Assembly: GCF_001999945.1 (NCBI RefSeq) | Contig: NZ_CP019650.1 | Coordinates: 682,001 to 746,000 of the forward strand | From: Microbulbifer agarilyticus | GTDB lineage: Bacteria > Pseudomonadota > Gammaproteobacteria > Pseudomonadales > Cellvibrionaceae | DNA length: 64,000 nt | Reading direction: 5' to 3' | Part shown: one piece after another, positions 46,454 to 55,687 of the stretch | Numbering within the stretch: the first letter of the stretch is position 1 | Layout: every line of letters starts with the position of its first letter | Position numbers and translations under genes: made by a program | The notes under the pieces: model-generated | Told to the model about the DNA's origin: nothing | The model's database searches: none | Seen by the model: only the letters and a program-made list of their open reading frames with translations

Positions 46454-47101
46454 ATGCCCATGAAGCTGCGCGGTTTATTCATACTCGCTGTCACGCTGTT
46501 AGTGCCAGCCATTGCCAGTGCACAGGAAGTGCGTTTGCAGGCCATTTTCGGCAGCAGTGCCATGTTTGAGGTGGACGGCAAGCAGCGCCTGCTGAAGTCC
46601 GGTAAAACCTCACCTGAGGGCGTGACACTGGTGTCGGTAACCAATGACCATGCACTGGTGCGTATTGATGGGCGCGAACAGAAGTTGACCCTGGCGGCGC
46701 CGGTAGCGGCAAATTATGCCAAGGCCGAGCGTGCTGAAGTACGCCTGAATCCGGACAGCCGCGGCCATTACAGCACCACTGCGTGGATAAATGGGCGCCG
46801 TGTGAATGTGATGGTGGATACTGGAGCCACGAGTATTGCGTTTAATTACCCCACGGCCAAAAGCCTGGGGCTGGACCTGTCGCGGGCAAGGCCCATGACG
46901 GTCTCTACCGCCAGCGGCGTCGAAAAAGCGTACAGGCTGCAGCTGGCGAGTGTCACCATCGGTGGTATCACGGTACACAACGTGGAGGCTACCGTACTGG
47001 GTAGTGATTTCCCCACTGTGACACTGCTGGGCAATAGTTTTTTGAGTCGTGTGGACATGCAGCAGCAGGATGGACTGTTACTGCTGCGCGCGCGCAATTG
47101 A
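46454..47101 (+). CDS. Retropepsin-like aspartic protease
   Basis: A 215-aa exported protein. After a signal peptide (ending AIASAQ) comes a small beta region, then a single retropepsin-type domain with the active-site motif [12 protein letters not shown] and a later [10 protein letters not shown]. Single-domain members act as dimers. It belongs to the clan AA family seen in many proteobacteria, function mostly unknown. It lies 6 bp after pgpA and just before ribA, so it is co-transcribed. Confidence 0.85.
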   Translation: MPMKLRGLFILAVTLLVPAIASAQEVRLQAIFGSSAMFEVDGKQRLLKSGKTSPEGVTLVSVTNDHALVRIDGREQKLTLAAPVAANYAKAERAEVRLNPDSRGHYSTTAWINGRRVNVMVDTGATSIAFNYPTAKSLGLDLSRARPMTVSTASGVEKAYRLQLASVTIGGITVHNVEATVLGSDFPTVTLLGNSFLSRVDMQQQDGLLLLRARN

Positions 47102-47132
47102 TGACGATTTTGATGGATCGCGAGGTATCAGC

Positions 47133-47741
47133 TTGACCATTCGCTATGTGGAATCTTCCAAACTGCCAACGTCTTGGGGCATGTTTGAGATGCACGGTTT
47201 CGAGGAAGTGGAGAACGGCAAGGAACACGTTGTTCTGAGCATGGGAGATCTCGACACAGATGCGCCGGTGCTGGCTCGTATCCACTCCGAGTGCCTGACT
47301 GGGGATGCGCTGTTCTCCCTGCGCTGTGACTGCGGCGCGCAGTTGCAATATGCATTGCATCGCATTGCCACCGAGGGCCGCGGTGCGGTGTTTTACTTGC
47401 GTCAGGAAGGGCGCGGCATCGGTCTGTTGAATAAGATCCGCGCGTACCACCTGCAGGACGCGGGCGCCGATACCGTAGAGGCGAATGAACAGCTTGGCTT
47501 CGGCGCAGATATACGGGATTACTCGATCCTGAAACCGATGATCGATCACCTGGGTATCAAGTCGATTCGCCTGATGACAAACAACCCGCGCAAAGTAAAA
47601 GCACTGCAGGATCTCGGTGTACAAGTGGCCGAGCGACTGCCCCATCAGTCCGGTCGCAATCCGCACAACCTTAATTACCTTTCTACCAAGAAAGGCAAGC
47701 TGGGGCACCTGTTCGACGGCGATGAAAACCCTGACAAGTGA
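47133..47741 (+). CDS. ribA: GTP cyclohydrolase II
   Basis: First committed enzyme of riboflavin synthesis, 202 aa. The zinc cysteines are intact in [21 protein letters not shown], as are [16 protein letters not shown] and the TNNPRKV loop. The start is TTG at 47133 with GAGG seven bases upstream; the upstream frame into the protease gene is not conserved. It supplies the activity missing from the RibBA protein. Confidence 0.94.
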   Translation: MTIRYVESSKLPTSWGMFEMHGFEEVENGKEHVVLSMGDLDTDAPVLARIHSECLTGDALFSLRCDCGAQLQYALHRIATEGRGAVFYLRQEGRGIGLLNKIRAYHLQDAGADTVEANEQLGFGADIRDYSILKPMIDHLGIKSIRLMTNNPRKVKALQDLGVQVAERLPHQSGRNPHNLNYLSTKKGKLGHLFDGDENPDK

Positions 47742-47791
47742 TTGCTCTCGCTGACCTGCCGATGGAAGTAGCTGACTGCGAGCGGTTTTCG

Positions 47792-47820
47792 TTGTCACAA
47801 ACCTTTCATAAAAGCGTCAT
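47792..47820 (+). promoter_or_regulatory. Pho box, three 7-bp units at 11-bp spacing
   Basis: TTGTCAC, CTTTCAT and GCGTCAT begin at 47792, 47803 and 47814, separated by AAAC and AAAA. This is the arrangement of PhoB half sites (consensus CTGTCAT, 11-bp repeat). No protein gene starts within 300 bp downstream; the likely target is the candidate RNA below. Confidence 0.7.
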
Positions 47821-47854
47821 GTAAAGGAAACGGGAAAACGCCAATCTATAGGCG

Positions 47855-48025
47855 AGCAAGATACTGATTCTGCAAAAAGCTCAGGAAGAGCAAGCGAAGT
47901 ACTTTAGGACTGCGGAATCGCCAGTGGTGTCTATACTCGTAGTTATCTGATCGCTGAAGGTCGAGAAAGGTGATGTACCGTCAGCGCTAGGATATAGAAA
48001 GCCGGCTTTTGCCGGCTTTCGTTCG
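47855..48025 (+). ncRNA. Candidate phosphate-regulated small RNA
   Basis: About 170 bp lie between a TATA-containing -10-like region (near 47845-47850) and a GC-rich hairpin at 47998-48019, with no open frame of note. A short hairpin GCTC-AGGAA-GAGC is at 47879-47891, and other GGA triplets occur near 47910-47920 and 47990. The -10-like sequence is 26 bp after the last Pho unit, longer than in classical Pho promoters, so the start site is uncertain. Transcription is inferred only. Confidence 0.45.
47998..48025 (+). terminator. Hairpin terminator of the candidate sRNA
   Basis: AAAGCCGGC, loop TTTT, GCCGGCTTT, then CGTTCGTT. The U-tract is interrupted, so strength is moderate. Confidence 0.65.
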
Positions 48026-48101
48026 TTCTGTCCCTAGGAAAATATTTCTGCCGCCAACGTTACAATTTTGGCGCGTAAACGGGCCTGTTTATCCGCGGTT
48101 A

Positions 48102-48244
48102 TTGCAGTCGCGCTGCAAGGCTGTTAAGTTGTACGAAATTTCACCAGTGGAGAATGGTTCATGAGTGTATCCAGTTTCCGCCGGGCCAGCTGCGACTGAC
48201 GTTTCCGTTTTCAGTCTCTCTGCCCGGCAAGTCCTATTGCCGGG
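48102..48244 (+). promoter_or_regulatory. Leader upstream of rsgA with mini-ORF and hairpin
   Basis: A possible promoter (TTGCAG, 16 bp, TTAAGT) overlaps an inverted repeat TTGCAG-N5-CTGCAA at 48102-48118. A 12-codon frame with a good ribosome site (GGAG at 48149) starts at 48161 and stops at 48199. A hairpin CCCGGCAA/TTGCCGGG follows at 48223-48244 with TTT after it. This resembles an attenuator layout, but nothing else supports it. Between 48245 and 48376 I see nothing. Confidence 0.3.
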
Positions 48245-48376
48245 TTTCGTCTATTCCATCGAAACCCCAACTGATCGTGCCCAGACATTGTGTTCTGTGG
48301 CCAAATCATCCGTGCCCGCAGCCTTTCCCAAAGTGAGGAAAAGTCATGTGGCGGGCACCCCTGAGGGTTTAGGACA

Positions 48377-49504
48377 TTGAGTAAATCCCTGATTTCACGT
48401 CGCCCAACTTTTCGACGTGGCGCCTCCGCAGCGGGCGCAAAAACACCTTTGAATAGCGTATCTCCACTCAAGCAACTCGGCTGGAAACCATTTTTTCAGC
48501 AACAGCTGAGTCTGGATGAGTTAAACGACTGCCAGCCGGTAAAGGTCATGGCGGTGCACCGCAGCCAGATCGAAGTATCCGGCGAGTCGGGAGAGGAGAG
48601 CGTATTGGTCAGTGGCGCCCTGTTCGAGGATGCCGCAGAGCGCCCTACCGTGGGCGACTGGCTGCTGCTGGCACGCGAGAGCCGCAAGCCTGTACGCCGG
48701 CTGGAGCGCAGCAGTCTGTTCAAGCGCATGGCACCGGGTGCCAAGCAGGTTCAGCTGATCGCCGCCAATGTGGATAACGTGCTGATCGTTTCCTCCTGTA
48801 ACCAGGACTTCAACCTGTCGCGGGTGGAGCGCTATCTGGCACTGGTGAAGGAAGCGGGTTGTCGCGCCTGTCTGGTATTGACCAAGGCTGACCTGGACGA
48901 GAATCATGCGCCGTTTCACGATGCGCTCAAGGGGCACCGCGATCTGCCAGTCGTATTGGTGAATGCCCTTGACACAGAAAGCGTAGCGCCATTGCGGGAT
49001 TATTGCCGCAGTGGCGAAACACTGGCGTTGCTTGGCTCGTCCGGTGTGGGTAAGTCCACCTTGCTGAATAGCCTTGCGGGAACCGAATTAGCCGCAACCG
49101 GCGGTATTCGTGAAGACGACAGCAAGGGGCGCCATACCACCCGTCATCGTGCGCTTTATCCGATTGTGGATGGAGGTCTGATTCTAGATAGTCCGGGTAT
49201 GCGGGAGCTGGCGCTCGCGGATATTCGTGAGGGGTTGGAGGCAACTTTTGCGGACATCTCGGCGTTGTCGGAGAAGTGTCGTTTCGCGGATTGTGTCCAC
49301 GAGTCAGAGCCCGGCTGTGCTGTGCAAGCGGCAATCGAGGCCGGTGAGCTGGATGAGCGTCGCCTGCACAACTGGCGCAAACTGGAAAGGGAAGTGGCGC
49401 GCAACAGCAAAACACTGGCGGAGTCGCGTGCCTCAGACCGCTCGTTGAGTCAGCTGTACCGTTCGGTGCAAAACCATGCACGGGCTAATAAAAACCGCAC
49501 GTGA
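48377..49504 (+). CDS. rsgA: Ribosome small subunit GTPase RsgA
   Basis: Circularly permuted GTPase, 375 aa, that helps mature 30S subunits. Domains are an OB fold (about 50-120), a permuted G domain (NVDNVLIVSS, LVLTKADL, GSSGVGKSTLLN, DSPGMREL) and a C-terminal zinc knuckle (CRFADCVHESEPGCAV). The start is TTG at 48377 with GAGGG nine bases upstream. An intrinsic terminator follows. Confidence 0.92.
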   Translation: MSKSLISRRPTFRRGASAAGAKTPLNSVSPLKQLGWKPFFQQQLSLDELNDCQPVKVMAVHRSQIEVSGESGEESVLVSGALFEDAAERPTVGDWLLLARESRKPVRRLERSSLFKRMAPGAKQVQLIAANVDNVLIVSSCNQDFNLSRVERYLALVKEAGCRACLVLTKADLDENHAPFHDALKGHRDLPVVLVNALDTESVAPLRDYCRSGETLALLGSSGVGKSTLLNSLAGTELAATGGIREDDSKGRHTTRHRALYPIVDGGLILDSPGMRELALADIREGLEATFADISALSEKCRFADCVHESEPGCAVQAAIEAGELDERRLHNWRKLEREVARNSKTLAESRASDRSLSQLYRSVQNHARANKNRT

Positions 49505-49530
49505 TTTGGCACTCAATTTTGACCGCCATT

Positions 49531-49559
49531 AAAAAGGGCCGCGTTTGCGGCCCTTTTTT
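49531..49559. terminator. Bidirectional terminator between rsgA and DUF885 gene
   Basis: AAAAAGGGCCGC, loop GTTT, GCGGCCCTTTTTT. It serves both convergent genes. Confidence 0.93.
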
Positions 49560-49569
49560 GTCTGAGAAA

Positions 49570-51453
49570 TTAGTTAAGTGCTGCCTGCCCCGCCGAATCA
49601 TCTGCAGGGGCGGTCCGACTCAGGCTGCCCCCTTGAGATTCGATCCAGCGGTTCATGCGCGCCTCAAGTAAATTGAGCGGCAATGCACCGGCGCCCAACA
49701 ACGCGTCGTGGAAATACCGAATATCAAAGTTATTGCCGAGGGCTTCTTCCGAGCGGGCGCGGATTTCCAGAATCTTCAGCTGTCCAACCTTGTAGGCCAG
49801 TGCCTGGCCCGGCCACACCAGGTAGCGGTCGATTTCCACTACCACATCATGCTCCGGCTTGGCGCTGTTATTCATGAAATAGCGAATGGCTTCGTCACGG
49901 CTCCAGCCCAGCTGATGCATACCGGTATCCACCACCAAGCGCACCGCGCGCCACATATCGTAGGTCAGTGCACCAAACTCGCTGTAAGGGTCCTGGTACA
50001 GGCCCAGATCATAGCCGAGGCTTTCGGAGTAGAGTCCCCAGCCTTCCACGTAACCGGTGTACATCTTGGTGCGACGCAGTGGGTGAATATCCTGCTGCTC
50101 CTGGGCCAGTGCAATTTGCAGATGATGCCCGGGGACGGCTTCGTGCACGGTCAGGGCTTCCATTTCCCAGATGGGACGGCTTTTCAAGTTGTAGGTATTG
50201 GCAAAGAACACCCCGGCACGCCCGGTTTCCATCGACCCCGGCTGGTAGTAAGCGGTGGTCTGGGATTTCTCCGAGTACTCGGGGATTCGCTTGATACCGT
50301 AGGGCAATCTTGGCAGCGTGCGGAACAGCGCGGGAATTTCGCCATCAATACGCTTGGCAATATCCCGGTACTGCTTCAGCAGGTCTTCACGACTCTGGTG
50401 ATAAAACTGCGGGTCGTTGCGCAGGAAATCGGTGAACGCTTTGAAGTCGCCGTCGAAGCCGGTCTTTTCAATAATCGCATCCATCTGTGCGCGAATACGG
50501 CGCACCTCTTCGAGGCCGATCTGGTGAATCTCTTCCGGGCTCAGGTCCGTGGTGGTCTGCTTGCGCACCTTGTGCGCATACCAGCGGATACCGTCGGCGT
50601 TTTTGGTGAACGCGGTTTCGGTGCTCGCCTGCGGGATGTATTCCCGCTCCACAAATTCGGCGAGGCGCTGCCAGTTTGGCACCAGTGACTTGCGGTAAAT
50701 ATTATGTGCCCGTGCACGCAGTCTATTCTTGCGCGCCTCGGCAATGCTCGCAGGAATGTTATTAAATGCCTTGAGCAGTGGGCTCTGTGCCGGGTCTTGC
50801 GGAATCAGTGCGCGAATCTGGCCGGGCAGGTCACGCAGGGTGATTTGTGGCGGTGTCAGTTTCTGCTCAAGCCCAAGCTCCATCAGAATCTTGGTCTGCT
50901 CGATCAAGCCCGGCAGTTTGTCGAGGCGCGCGAGTATATCTTCATAGTCCGCAGCGGTGCGCTTGGGCATCGCGTTCAAGACTGCCGGCACACTGCGCTG
51001 GATGCCGCTCATGTGGTTGATAGGTAGCAGGTGCTCGGGAAACTGGTAGCCGCGTACATCCAACAACAGGTCTTGGTACAGCAGCTGGTAATCGAGCCGT
51101 TCGCTATCGCTGAGCTTGTCTTCGTTTAGCTGGCGACTGGTGGCGAGCAGTTTGCGTGTCTGGTCTTTGCGGCGCTCGATACTCTTCAGGGATTGATCGG
51201 TCCAGTCACGCTCTACGCCGGGGTAGCCTTGGTAGGTGGCATTTTCTGGATAGCTTTCCATGATCCAGCGGTAGCGAAGATCCTGCAGGGCGCTCAACTT
51301 TTCACTGGCACCAGTTTTCGGCAGCGCCTTCATGGCTTTGTCGAAGTCACGTTGCTCCATAGCCTGTGAGTTTGCACTGGCAAGTATTATGGCGGCCGAT
51401 AGTGTTACGAACTTAGGCTTTAAGATATTTTTGAATGCTTGGCGTAAGGACAT
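49570..51453 (-). CDS. DUF885 metallopeptidase-like exported protein
   Basis: A 627-aa protein of the DUF885 family. A signal sequence (FVTLSAAIILASANSQA) suggests export to the periplasm. The zinc-peptidase-like motif HEAVPGHHLQ occurs around residue 435, followed by EGWGLYSE and a C-terminal PGQALAYKVGQLKI, all family hallmarks. The substrate is unknown. It lies downstream of dxs on the same strand, but two structured repeats fill the 400-bp gap. Confidence 0.87.
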   Translation of the reverse strand: MSLRQAFKNILKPKFVTLSAAIILASANSQAMEQRDFDKAMKALPKTGASEKLSALQDLRYRWIMESYPENATYQGYPGVERDWTDQSLKSIERRKDQTRKLLATSRQLNEDKLSDSERLDYQLLYQDLLLDVRGYQFPEHLLPINHMSGIQRSVPAVLNAMPKRTAADYEDILARLDKLPGLIEQTKILMELGLEQKLTPPQITLRDLPGQIRALIPQDPAQSPLLKAFNNIPASIAEARKNRLRARAHNIYRKSLVPNWQRLAEFVEREYIPQASTETAFTKNADGIRWYAHKVRKQTTTDLSPEEIHQIGLEEVRRIRAQMDAIIEKTGFDGDFKAFTDFLRNDPQFYHQSREDLLKQYRDIAKRIDGEIPALFRTLPRLPYGIKRIPEYSEKSQTTAYYQPGSMETGRAGVFFANTYNLKSRPIWEMEALTVHEAVPGHHLQIALAQEQQDIHPLRRTKMYTGYVEGWGLYSESLGYDLGLYQDPYSEFGALTYDMWRAVRLVVDTGMHQLGWSRDEAIRYFMNNSAKPEHDVVVEIDRYLVWPGQALAYKVGQLKILEIRARSEEALGNNFDIRYFHDALLGAGALPLNLLEARMNRWIESQGGSLSRTAPADDSAGQAALN

Positions 51454-51522
51454 TGTACTGCCTGTCTCTTATTGTCTTTGATGTGTTCCGCGCGGTAGCT
51501 ACAGCGCGAAAATATAAGAAGT

Positions 51523-51645
51523 TAAGGCGGGGTGCAGAGCAACTCTTTTCGGAAGCGTCGGCGACAGGGACGTCGCCGACGCAGCTTACAGGGATGTATG
51601 TACAGCGGTTCCGAAAAGAGTTGCTCTGTGGCCCGGCGCCACTGC
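51523..51645 (+). repeat. Structured intergenic element, copy B
   Basis: Perfect 20-bp closing stem (51535-51554 with 51609-51628). Inside are an 11-bp perfect hairpin GCGTCGGCGAC / GTCGCCGACGC (51555-51565 with 51572-51582, loop AGGGAC), a TACA-GGGA-TGTA hairpin and the tail ACAGCGG. The ends AAGGCGG and CGCCACTGC match copy A, but the stem sequences do not. It is antisense to the flanking genes. Confidence 0.92.
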
Positions 51646-51685
51646 GGTCATGTTCGGAGCTCTTAATTGGAGCTTTGTTTGACGC

Positions 51686-51807
51686 GTAGTGGCGGCCGAG
51701 AATCGGGTGCGGATTTTCAGGACCGCTGTAAACCCATCCCTGGGCGCTTCGGCGCAAACATCCTGTTTGCGACGATCCTGAAAATCCGCACCCGACCCTC
51801 AGCCTTC
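51686..51807 (-). repeat. Structured intergenic element, copy C
   Basis: Read on the minus strand it matches copy A: 49 of 53 core positions are identical. The closing stem is again 20 perfect bp (51703-51722 with 51776-51795), but its middle five pairs and its first pair differ from copy A. The inner hairpin is closed by T-A instead of G-C. It lies 40 bp from copy B, in the opposite orientation. It is in sense with dxs and the DUF885 gene. The flanking spacer (51454-51522, 51808-51853) holds nothing else recognisable. Confidence 0.93.
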
Positions 51808-51853
51808 GTTTTAAAGTTCTCTGCTTCGTTAGCGGTCAATGTTGTTGTAACTT

Positions 51854-53785
51854 TTAAATCGCAGCAGCCTGGCCGTTTGACTGCGCCTGATGCATCTGGT
51901 TCTGGCGTTCGCGAATTTGTTCTTCGATACCTTTGGCGTCGAGGCCAATTTCTTTGAGCAGTTTCGGGTGCTTGCCGTGCTCAATAATTTTATCGGGCAA
52001 GCCCAGCTGCAGAAGCGGTACCGGGATGATGCGTTGATTCAGGTATTCCGATACTGCACTGCCGGCACCGCCAGCGATGGTGTTTTCTTCCAGCGTGACC
52101 AGCAAATCGTGGCTGTCCGCCAGCCGGTCGATCAACTCTTCGTCCAGCGGTTTTACCCAGCGCATATCTACCAGAGTCGCACCGAGTTTTTCTGCCGCTT
52201 CACGGGCCGGCGCCAACAACGTACCGAAACTCAGGATCGCTACATTGCTGCCTTCCTGAACAACGCGCCCTTTGCCAACAGGCAGAGCGGTCATGTCTTT
52301 TTCGATCTCGATGCCGGGGCCGGTACCGCGCGGGTAGCGCACGGCGGATGGGCCATTGTGCTGATAGGCGGTGTAGAGCAGCTGGCGGCACTCATTCTCG
52401 TCAGACGGCGCTGCGATGACCAGATTTGGCAGGCAGCGCATAAAGGTTAGGTCAAAGCTACCCGCATGGGTCGGGCCGTCTTCACCGACGAGGCCGGCGC
52501 GATCGATGGCAAAGGTCACGTCCAGGTCCTGGATCGCCACGTCGTGCACCATTTGGTCGTAACCGCGCTGCAGGAAGGTCGAGTAGATCGCCACCACCGG
52601 CTTCTGCTCTTCACAGGCGAGACCGGCGGCCAGGGTGACAGCGTGTTGCTCGGCAATGGCAACATCGTGGTAGCGCTCAGGGAAGCGCTCGGCAAATTCC
52701 ACCATGCCGGAGCCTTCACACATAGCGGGGGTGATACCCACCAGCTTGTCGTCCTGCTCGGCCATATCACACAGCCACTGGCCGAAGATATCCTGGTACT
52801 TGGGACCTTTCTTCTTGGCGGTTGCGGCCGCTTCGGGCGACACCGCTACCTGCACCTTGGGCTCCGGTTCGAGCTTGTTCAGCGCGTGGTAACCCACCGG
52901 GTCTTCTTCCGCGGGGCCAAAGCCCTTGCCCTTGGTAGTGACTACGTGCAGCAGTTGCGGCCCTGGTTGATTGCGCAGGTTACGCAGGGTGTGCACTAGG
53001 TCCTGCATGTTGTGGCCGTCCAGCGGGCCCACATAGTTAAAGCCCAGCTCCTCAAACAGCGTGCCGGGCGTAATCATGCCCTTTACGTGTTCTTCGGTAC
53101 GGCGTGCCAGCTGCCATGCCTTGGGGATAGCAGACAGGATCTTGCGGCTGCCCTCGCGCATGTTCAGGTACGTCTTGCTGGCGAGAATACGCGCGAAGTA
53201 GGTGGCGAGACCGCCCACGTTCTTGGAGATCGACATGCGGTTGTCATTCAGCACCACAAGCATGTCTTTGCCGGTGTGTGCGGCGTGGTTCAGCGCTTCA
53301 AATGCCATACCCGCGGTCATGGCGCCATCGCCAATCACGGCGACAACCTTGCGCTCATCCGGGGAGCCCAGCGCCATACCCAGTGCGGCACTGATGGAGG
53401 TACTGGAGTGCCCGACACCGAAGGTGTCGTAGGGGCTTTCGCTGCGCTTGGGGAAGCCGGACAGGCCGCCCTGCTGACGCATGCTGAGCATCTGCTCACG
53501 GCGGCCGGTGAGAATCTTGTGTGGATAAGTCTGATGGCCCACATCCCACACCACCCGGTCTTCCGGGGTGTTGTAGATGTAGTGCAGGGCGATGGTGAGC
53601 TCGACCACGCCGAGACCGGCACCAAAGTGGCCGCCAGTCTGGCCTACACAGTAGAGTAGGTATTCACGTAATTCCGTTGCCAGTTCTGGCAGCTGTTTTT
53701 CCGACAGGGCGCGCAGCTGGGCTGGCTCGTCAATCTGGTCGAGCAGCGGAGTCTGCGGGCGTTGGCGGGGGATCTCGTCGAACAT
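51854..53785 (-). CDS. dxs: 1-deoxy-D-xylulose-5-phosphate synthase
   Basis: Thiamine-diphosphate enzyme, 643 aa, first step of the MEP isoprenoid pathway. The N-terminal domain has [45 protein letters not shown]. The cofactor motif is [17 protein letters not shown]...NDNRMSIS, and the transketolase middle and C-terminal domains are intact. The start at 53785 has AGGA eight bases upstream. Upstream lies the Mrp operon rather than the usual ispA. Confidence 0.95.
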   Translation of the reverse strand: MFDEIPRQRPQTPLLDQIDEPAQLRALSEKQLPELATELREYLLYCVGQTGGHFGAGLGVVELTIALHYIYNTPEDRVVWDVGHQTYPHKILTGRREQMLSMRQQGGLSGFPKRSESPYDTFGVGHSSTSISAALGMALGSPDERKVVAVIGDGAMTAGMAFEALNHAAHTGKDMLVVLNDNRMSISKNVGGLATYFARILASKTYLNMREGSRKILSAIPKAWQLARRTEEHVKGMITPGTLFEELGFNYVGPLDGHNMQDLVHTLRNLRNQPGPQLLHVVTTKGKGFGPAEEDPVGYHALNKLEPEPKVQVAVSPEAAATAKKKGPKYQDIFGQWLCDMAEQDDKLVGITPAMCEGSGMVEFAERFPERYHDVAIAEQHAVTLAAGLACEEQKPVVAIYSTFLQRGYDQMVHDVAIQDLDVTFAIDRAGLVGEDGPTHAGSFDLTFMRCLPNLVIAAPSDENECRQLLYTAYQHNGPSAVRYPRGTGPGIEIEKDMTALPVGKGRVVQEGSNVAILSFGTLLAPAREAAEKLGATLVDMRWVKPLDEELIDRLADSHDLLVTLEENTIAGGAGSAVSEYLNQRIIPVPLLQLGLPDKIIEHGKHPKLLKEIGLDAKGIEEQIRERQNQMHQAQSNGQAAAI

Positions 53786-53983
53786 CAAGGGTCCTGAATC
53801 GGGCAGCCCCAGGCGCCGCATGCTTCCGTGAAGACGAAACGGCGGCCTAAGGTATCAATTGCAACTGATATAAGAAGGGAATTGTATGCCCCTCGCGGGG
53901 AGATTGCATCCTGCGCGGCGCACGGCTCCCCGGTCAATCGTCACTTCACAATTCCACAGAGCCCTCAAGACCCCTGTAGCGCC

Positions 53984-55687
53984 TTACATCCATCCCAGTA
54001 CCAGGTAGATACCCAGCAACAGCACCACACCGGCCACCATGCTGCCGGTAAGCCAGTTGCGGGCCATGATGCCATCGGCGCGGTGGTGGCTGGCTACCCC
54101 TTCCACCAGTCGTGCCACACCGCCAACCGCGGCATTGCGCAGGCGGTTGTCCAGAGCGAATAGGCAGTTGAACAGGCCGCGCATGGCATCCGGTACCAGC
54201 CGGCGGTAAACCCACTCCACATCCAGGTTCACCGATGGCAGCTCCGGCGGATACAGGTGGCGCAGGTTCAGCCATACGAACGCGAGTGCGGAGAAGAACA
54301 GCAGCTGCAGCTGGGTCAGCACGTGGGTGACATCGTAAGGGGTGTACGAAATCTCGTAAGGCAGCAGGTTATATAGCGCCTGTGGGTAAATACCGATGAT
54401 CAGGCACAGCGCCGCCGCGATACTCATGGCAATCAACATATTCACCGGAGGCTCGCGCGCCGGCAGCTTGGCGTCGTGAGCGAAGAAGGCGAAGTAGGGG
54501 ATCTTGATGCCCGCGTGGTGGAACACGCCCGCGGATGCGAACAGCAGGATAAGCCAAACCCAGTCGTAGCCGTTCTTGATTGCCGCACTCATCACCATGG
54601 ATTTACTGACGAAACCGCTGAACAGGGGGAAGGCGGAGATGGAGGCAGCACCGATGATGCACAGCACCGTGGTTTTGGGCATCTTCTTGTAGAGGCCGCC
54701 CAGTTCCGAGCCGTTGATCTTGCCGGTGACATGCAGCACCGCGCCCATGGACATAAACAGCAGTCCCTTGAAGATCACGTCATTAAACGCGTGGGCCACG
54801 GCGCCATTGATGGCGAGTGAGGTGCCGATACCAATGCCCACTACCATAAAGCCCAGCTGGTTAATCAGGCTGTAGGCCAGTACCCGGCGCAGGTCGTTTT
54901 CGATCACCGCATAGAAAATTGGGAAGCAGGCCATGGTAGCGCCGATGTAAACCAGTAACTCGGTGCCGGGGTAGGCCCGTGCCAGTGCATACACCGCCAC
55001 CTTGGTGGTGAACGCGCTCAGGAACACGGTACCGGTGGGGGTCGATTCCGGGTAGGCGTCGGTAAGCCAGTTGTGGAAAAACGGGAAGGCGCACTTGATG
55101 CCGAACGCGAGGAAGATCATCCAGCTGTAGGCGCTGCCATCGAGCCCGATCTGGCCAAATTCGAGGGTGCCGTGAGTCTGGCCGTAAAAGATGATTCCGC
55201 CGAGTAGCAGCAACCCGGAAAGGATGTGCAGGGTGAAGTAGCGCAGCCCCGCCACATAGGCGCGGCCACTGCGGCGCGCCCACACCAGGAATACCGAGGT
55301 CAGCGCCAGCAGTTCCCAGAAAATAAACAAGGTCAGCAGGTCGCCGGCAAACACCGCCCCGAGGGCACTGCCCGCATAGAGCATGCTGGCCACCTGTTGC
55401 AGGGTGTCGCGTATATGTAGGGCATAGATTACCGAGATGAGTGCGGCAATATGGAACAGGTAACCAAACAGCAGGCTCAGCTTATCGGCTTTAAACAGCA
55501 GTAAATTGAAATCGAGGATGGCGTAGTGGCCAAATTCAATACCTGCTCCGCCGGCGCCCAGCAGCCACAAATTGGCGAGGCCAAGTACAGGAACCGCAAT
55601 AAACAGCAGTGCCCGCATCCAACCGCGCAGAAACAGCCCGAGCGCAGCAGCGATAAAGAACGGAATAAACGGGGCAATTTCAAACAC
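53984..55687 (-). CDS. Mrp antiporter subunit, MnhD/NuoL-like (third copy)
   Basis: Multi-helix membrane protein, 567 aa, of the proton-conducting antiporter family (MrpD, NuoL, NuoM, NuoN). The key glutamate is in LTLFIFWELLALTSVF and the key lysines in GIKCAFPFFHNWLTDAYPESTPTGTVFLSAFTTKVAVYAL. It carries an extra C-terminal region after residue 470 with one last helix. It starts with GTG overlapping the 112-aa gene by 8 nt. It is the last gene of the operon and the most divergent of the three D-like subunits. Confidence 0.88.
   Translation of the reverse strand: MFEIAPFIPFFIAAALGLFLRGWMRALLFIAVPVLGLANLWLLGAGGAGIEFGHYAILDFNLLLFKADKLSLLFGYLFHIAALISVIYALHIRDTLQQVASMLYAGSALGAVFAGDLLTLFIFWELLALTSVFLVWARRSGRAYVAGLRYFTLHILSGLLLLGGIIFYGQTHGTLEFGQIGLDGSAYSWMIFLAFGIKCAFPFFHNWLTDAYPESTPTGTVFLSAFTTKVAVYALARAYPGTELLVYIGATMACFPIFYAVIENDLRRVLAYSLINQLGFMVVGIGIGTSLAINGAVAHAFNDVIFKGLLFMSMGAVLHVTGKINGSELGGLYKKMPKTTVLCIIGAASISAFPLFSGFVSKSMVMSAAIKNGYDWVWLILLFASAGVFHHAGIKIPYFAFFAHDAKLPAREPPVNMLIAMSIAAALCLIIGIYPQALYNLLPYEISYTPYDVTHVLTQLQLLFFSALAFVWLNLRHLYPPELPSVNLDVEWVYRRLVPDAMRGLFNCLFALDNRLRNAAVGGVARLVEGVASHHRADGIMARNWLTGSMVAGVVLLLGIYLVLGWM

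Noticed and set aside
51413..51757. 114-codon minus-strand ORF
   Set aside because: It runs through repeat copies B and C and matches only the repeat-derived frame seen before ribH.
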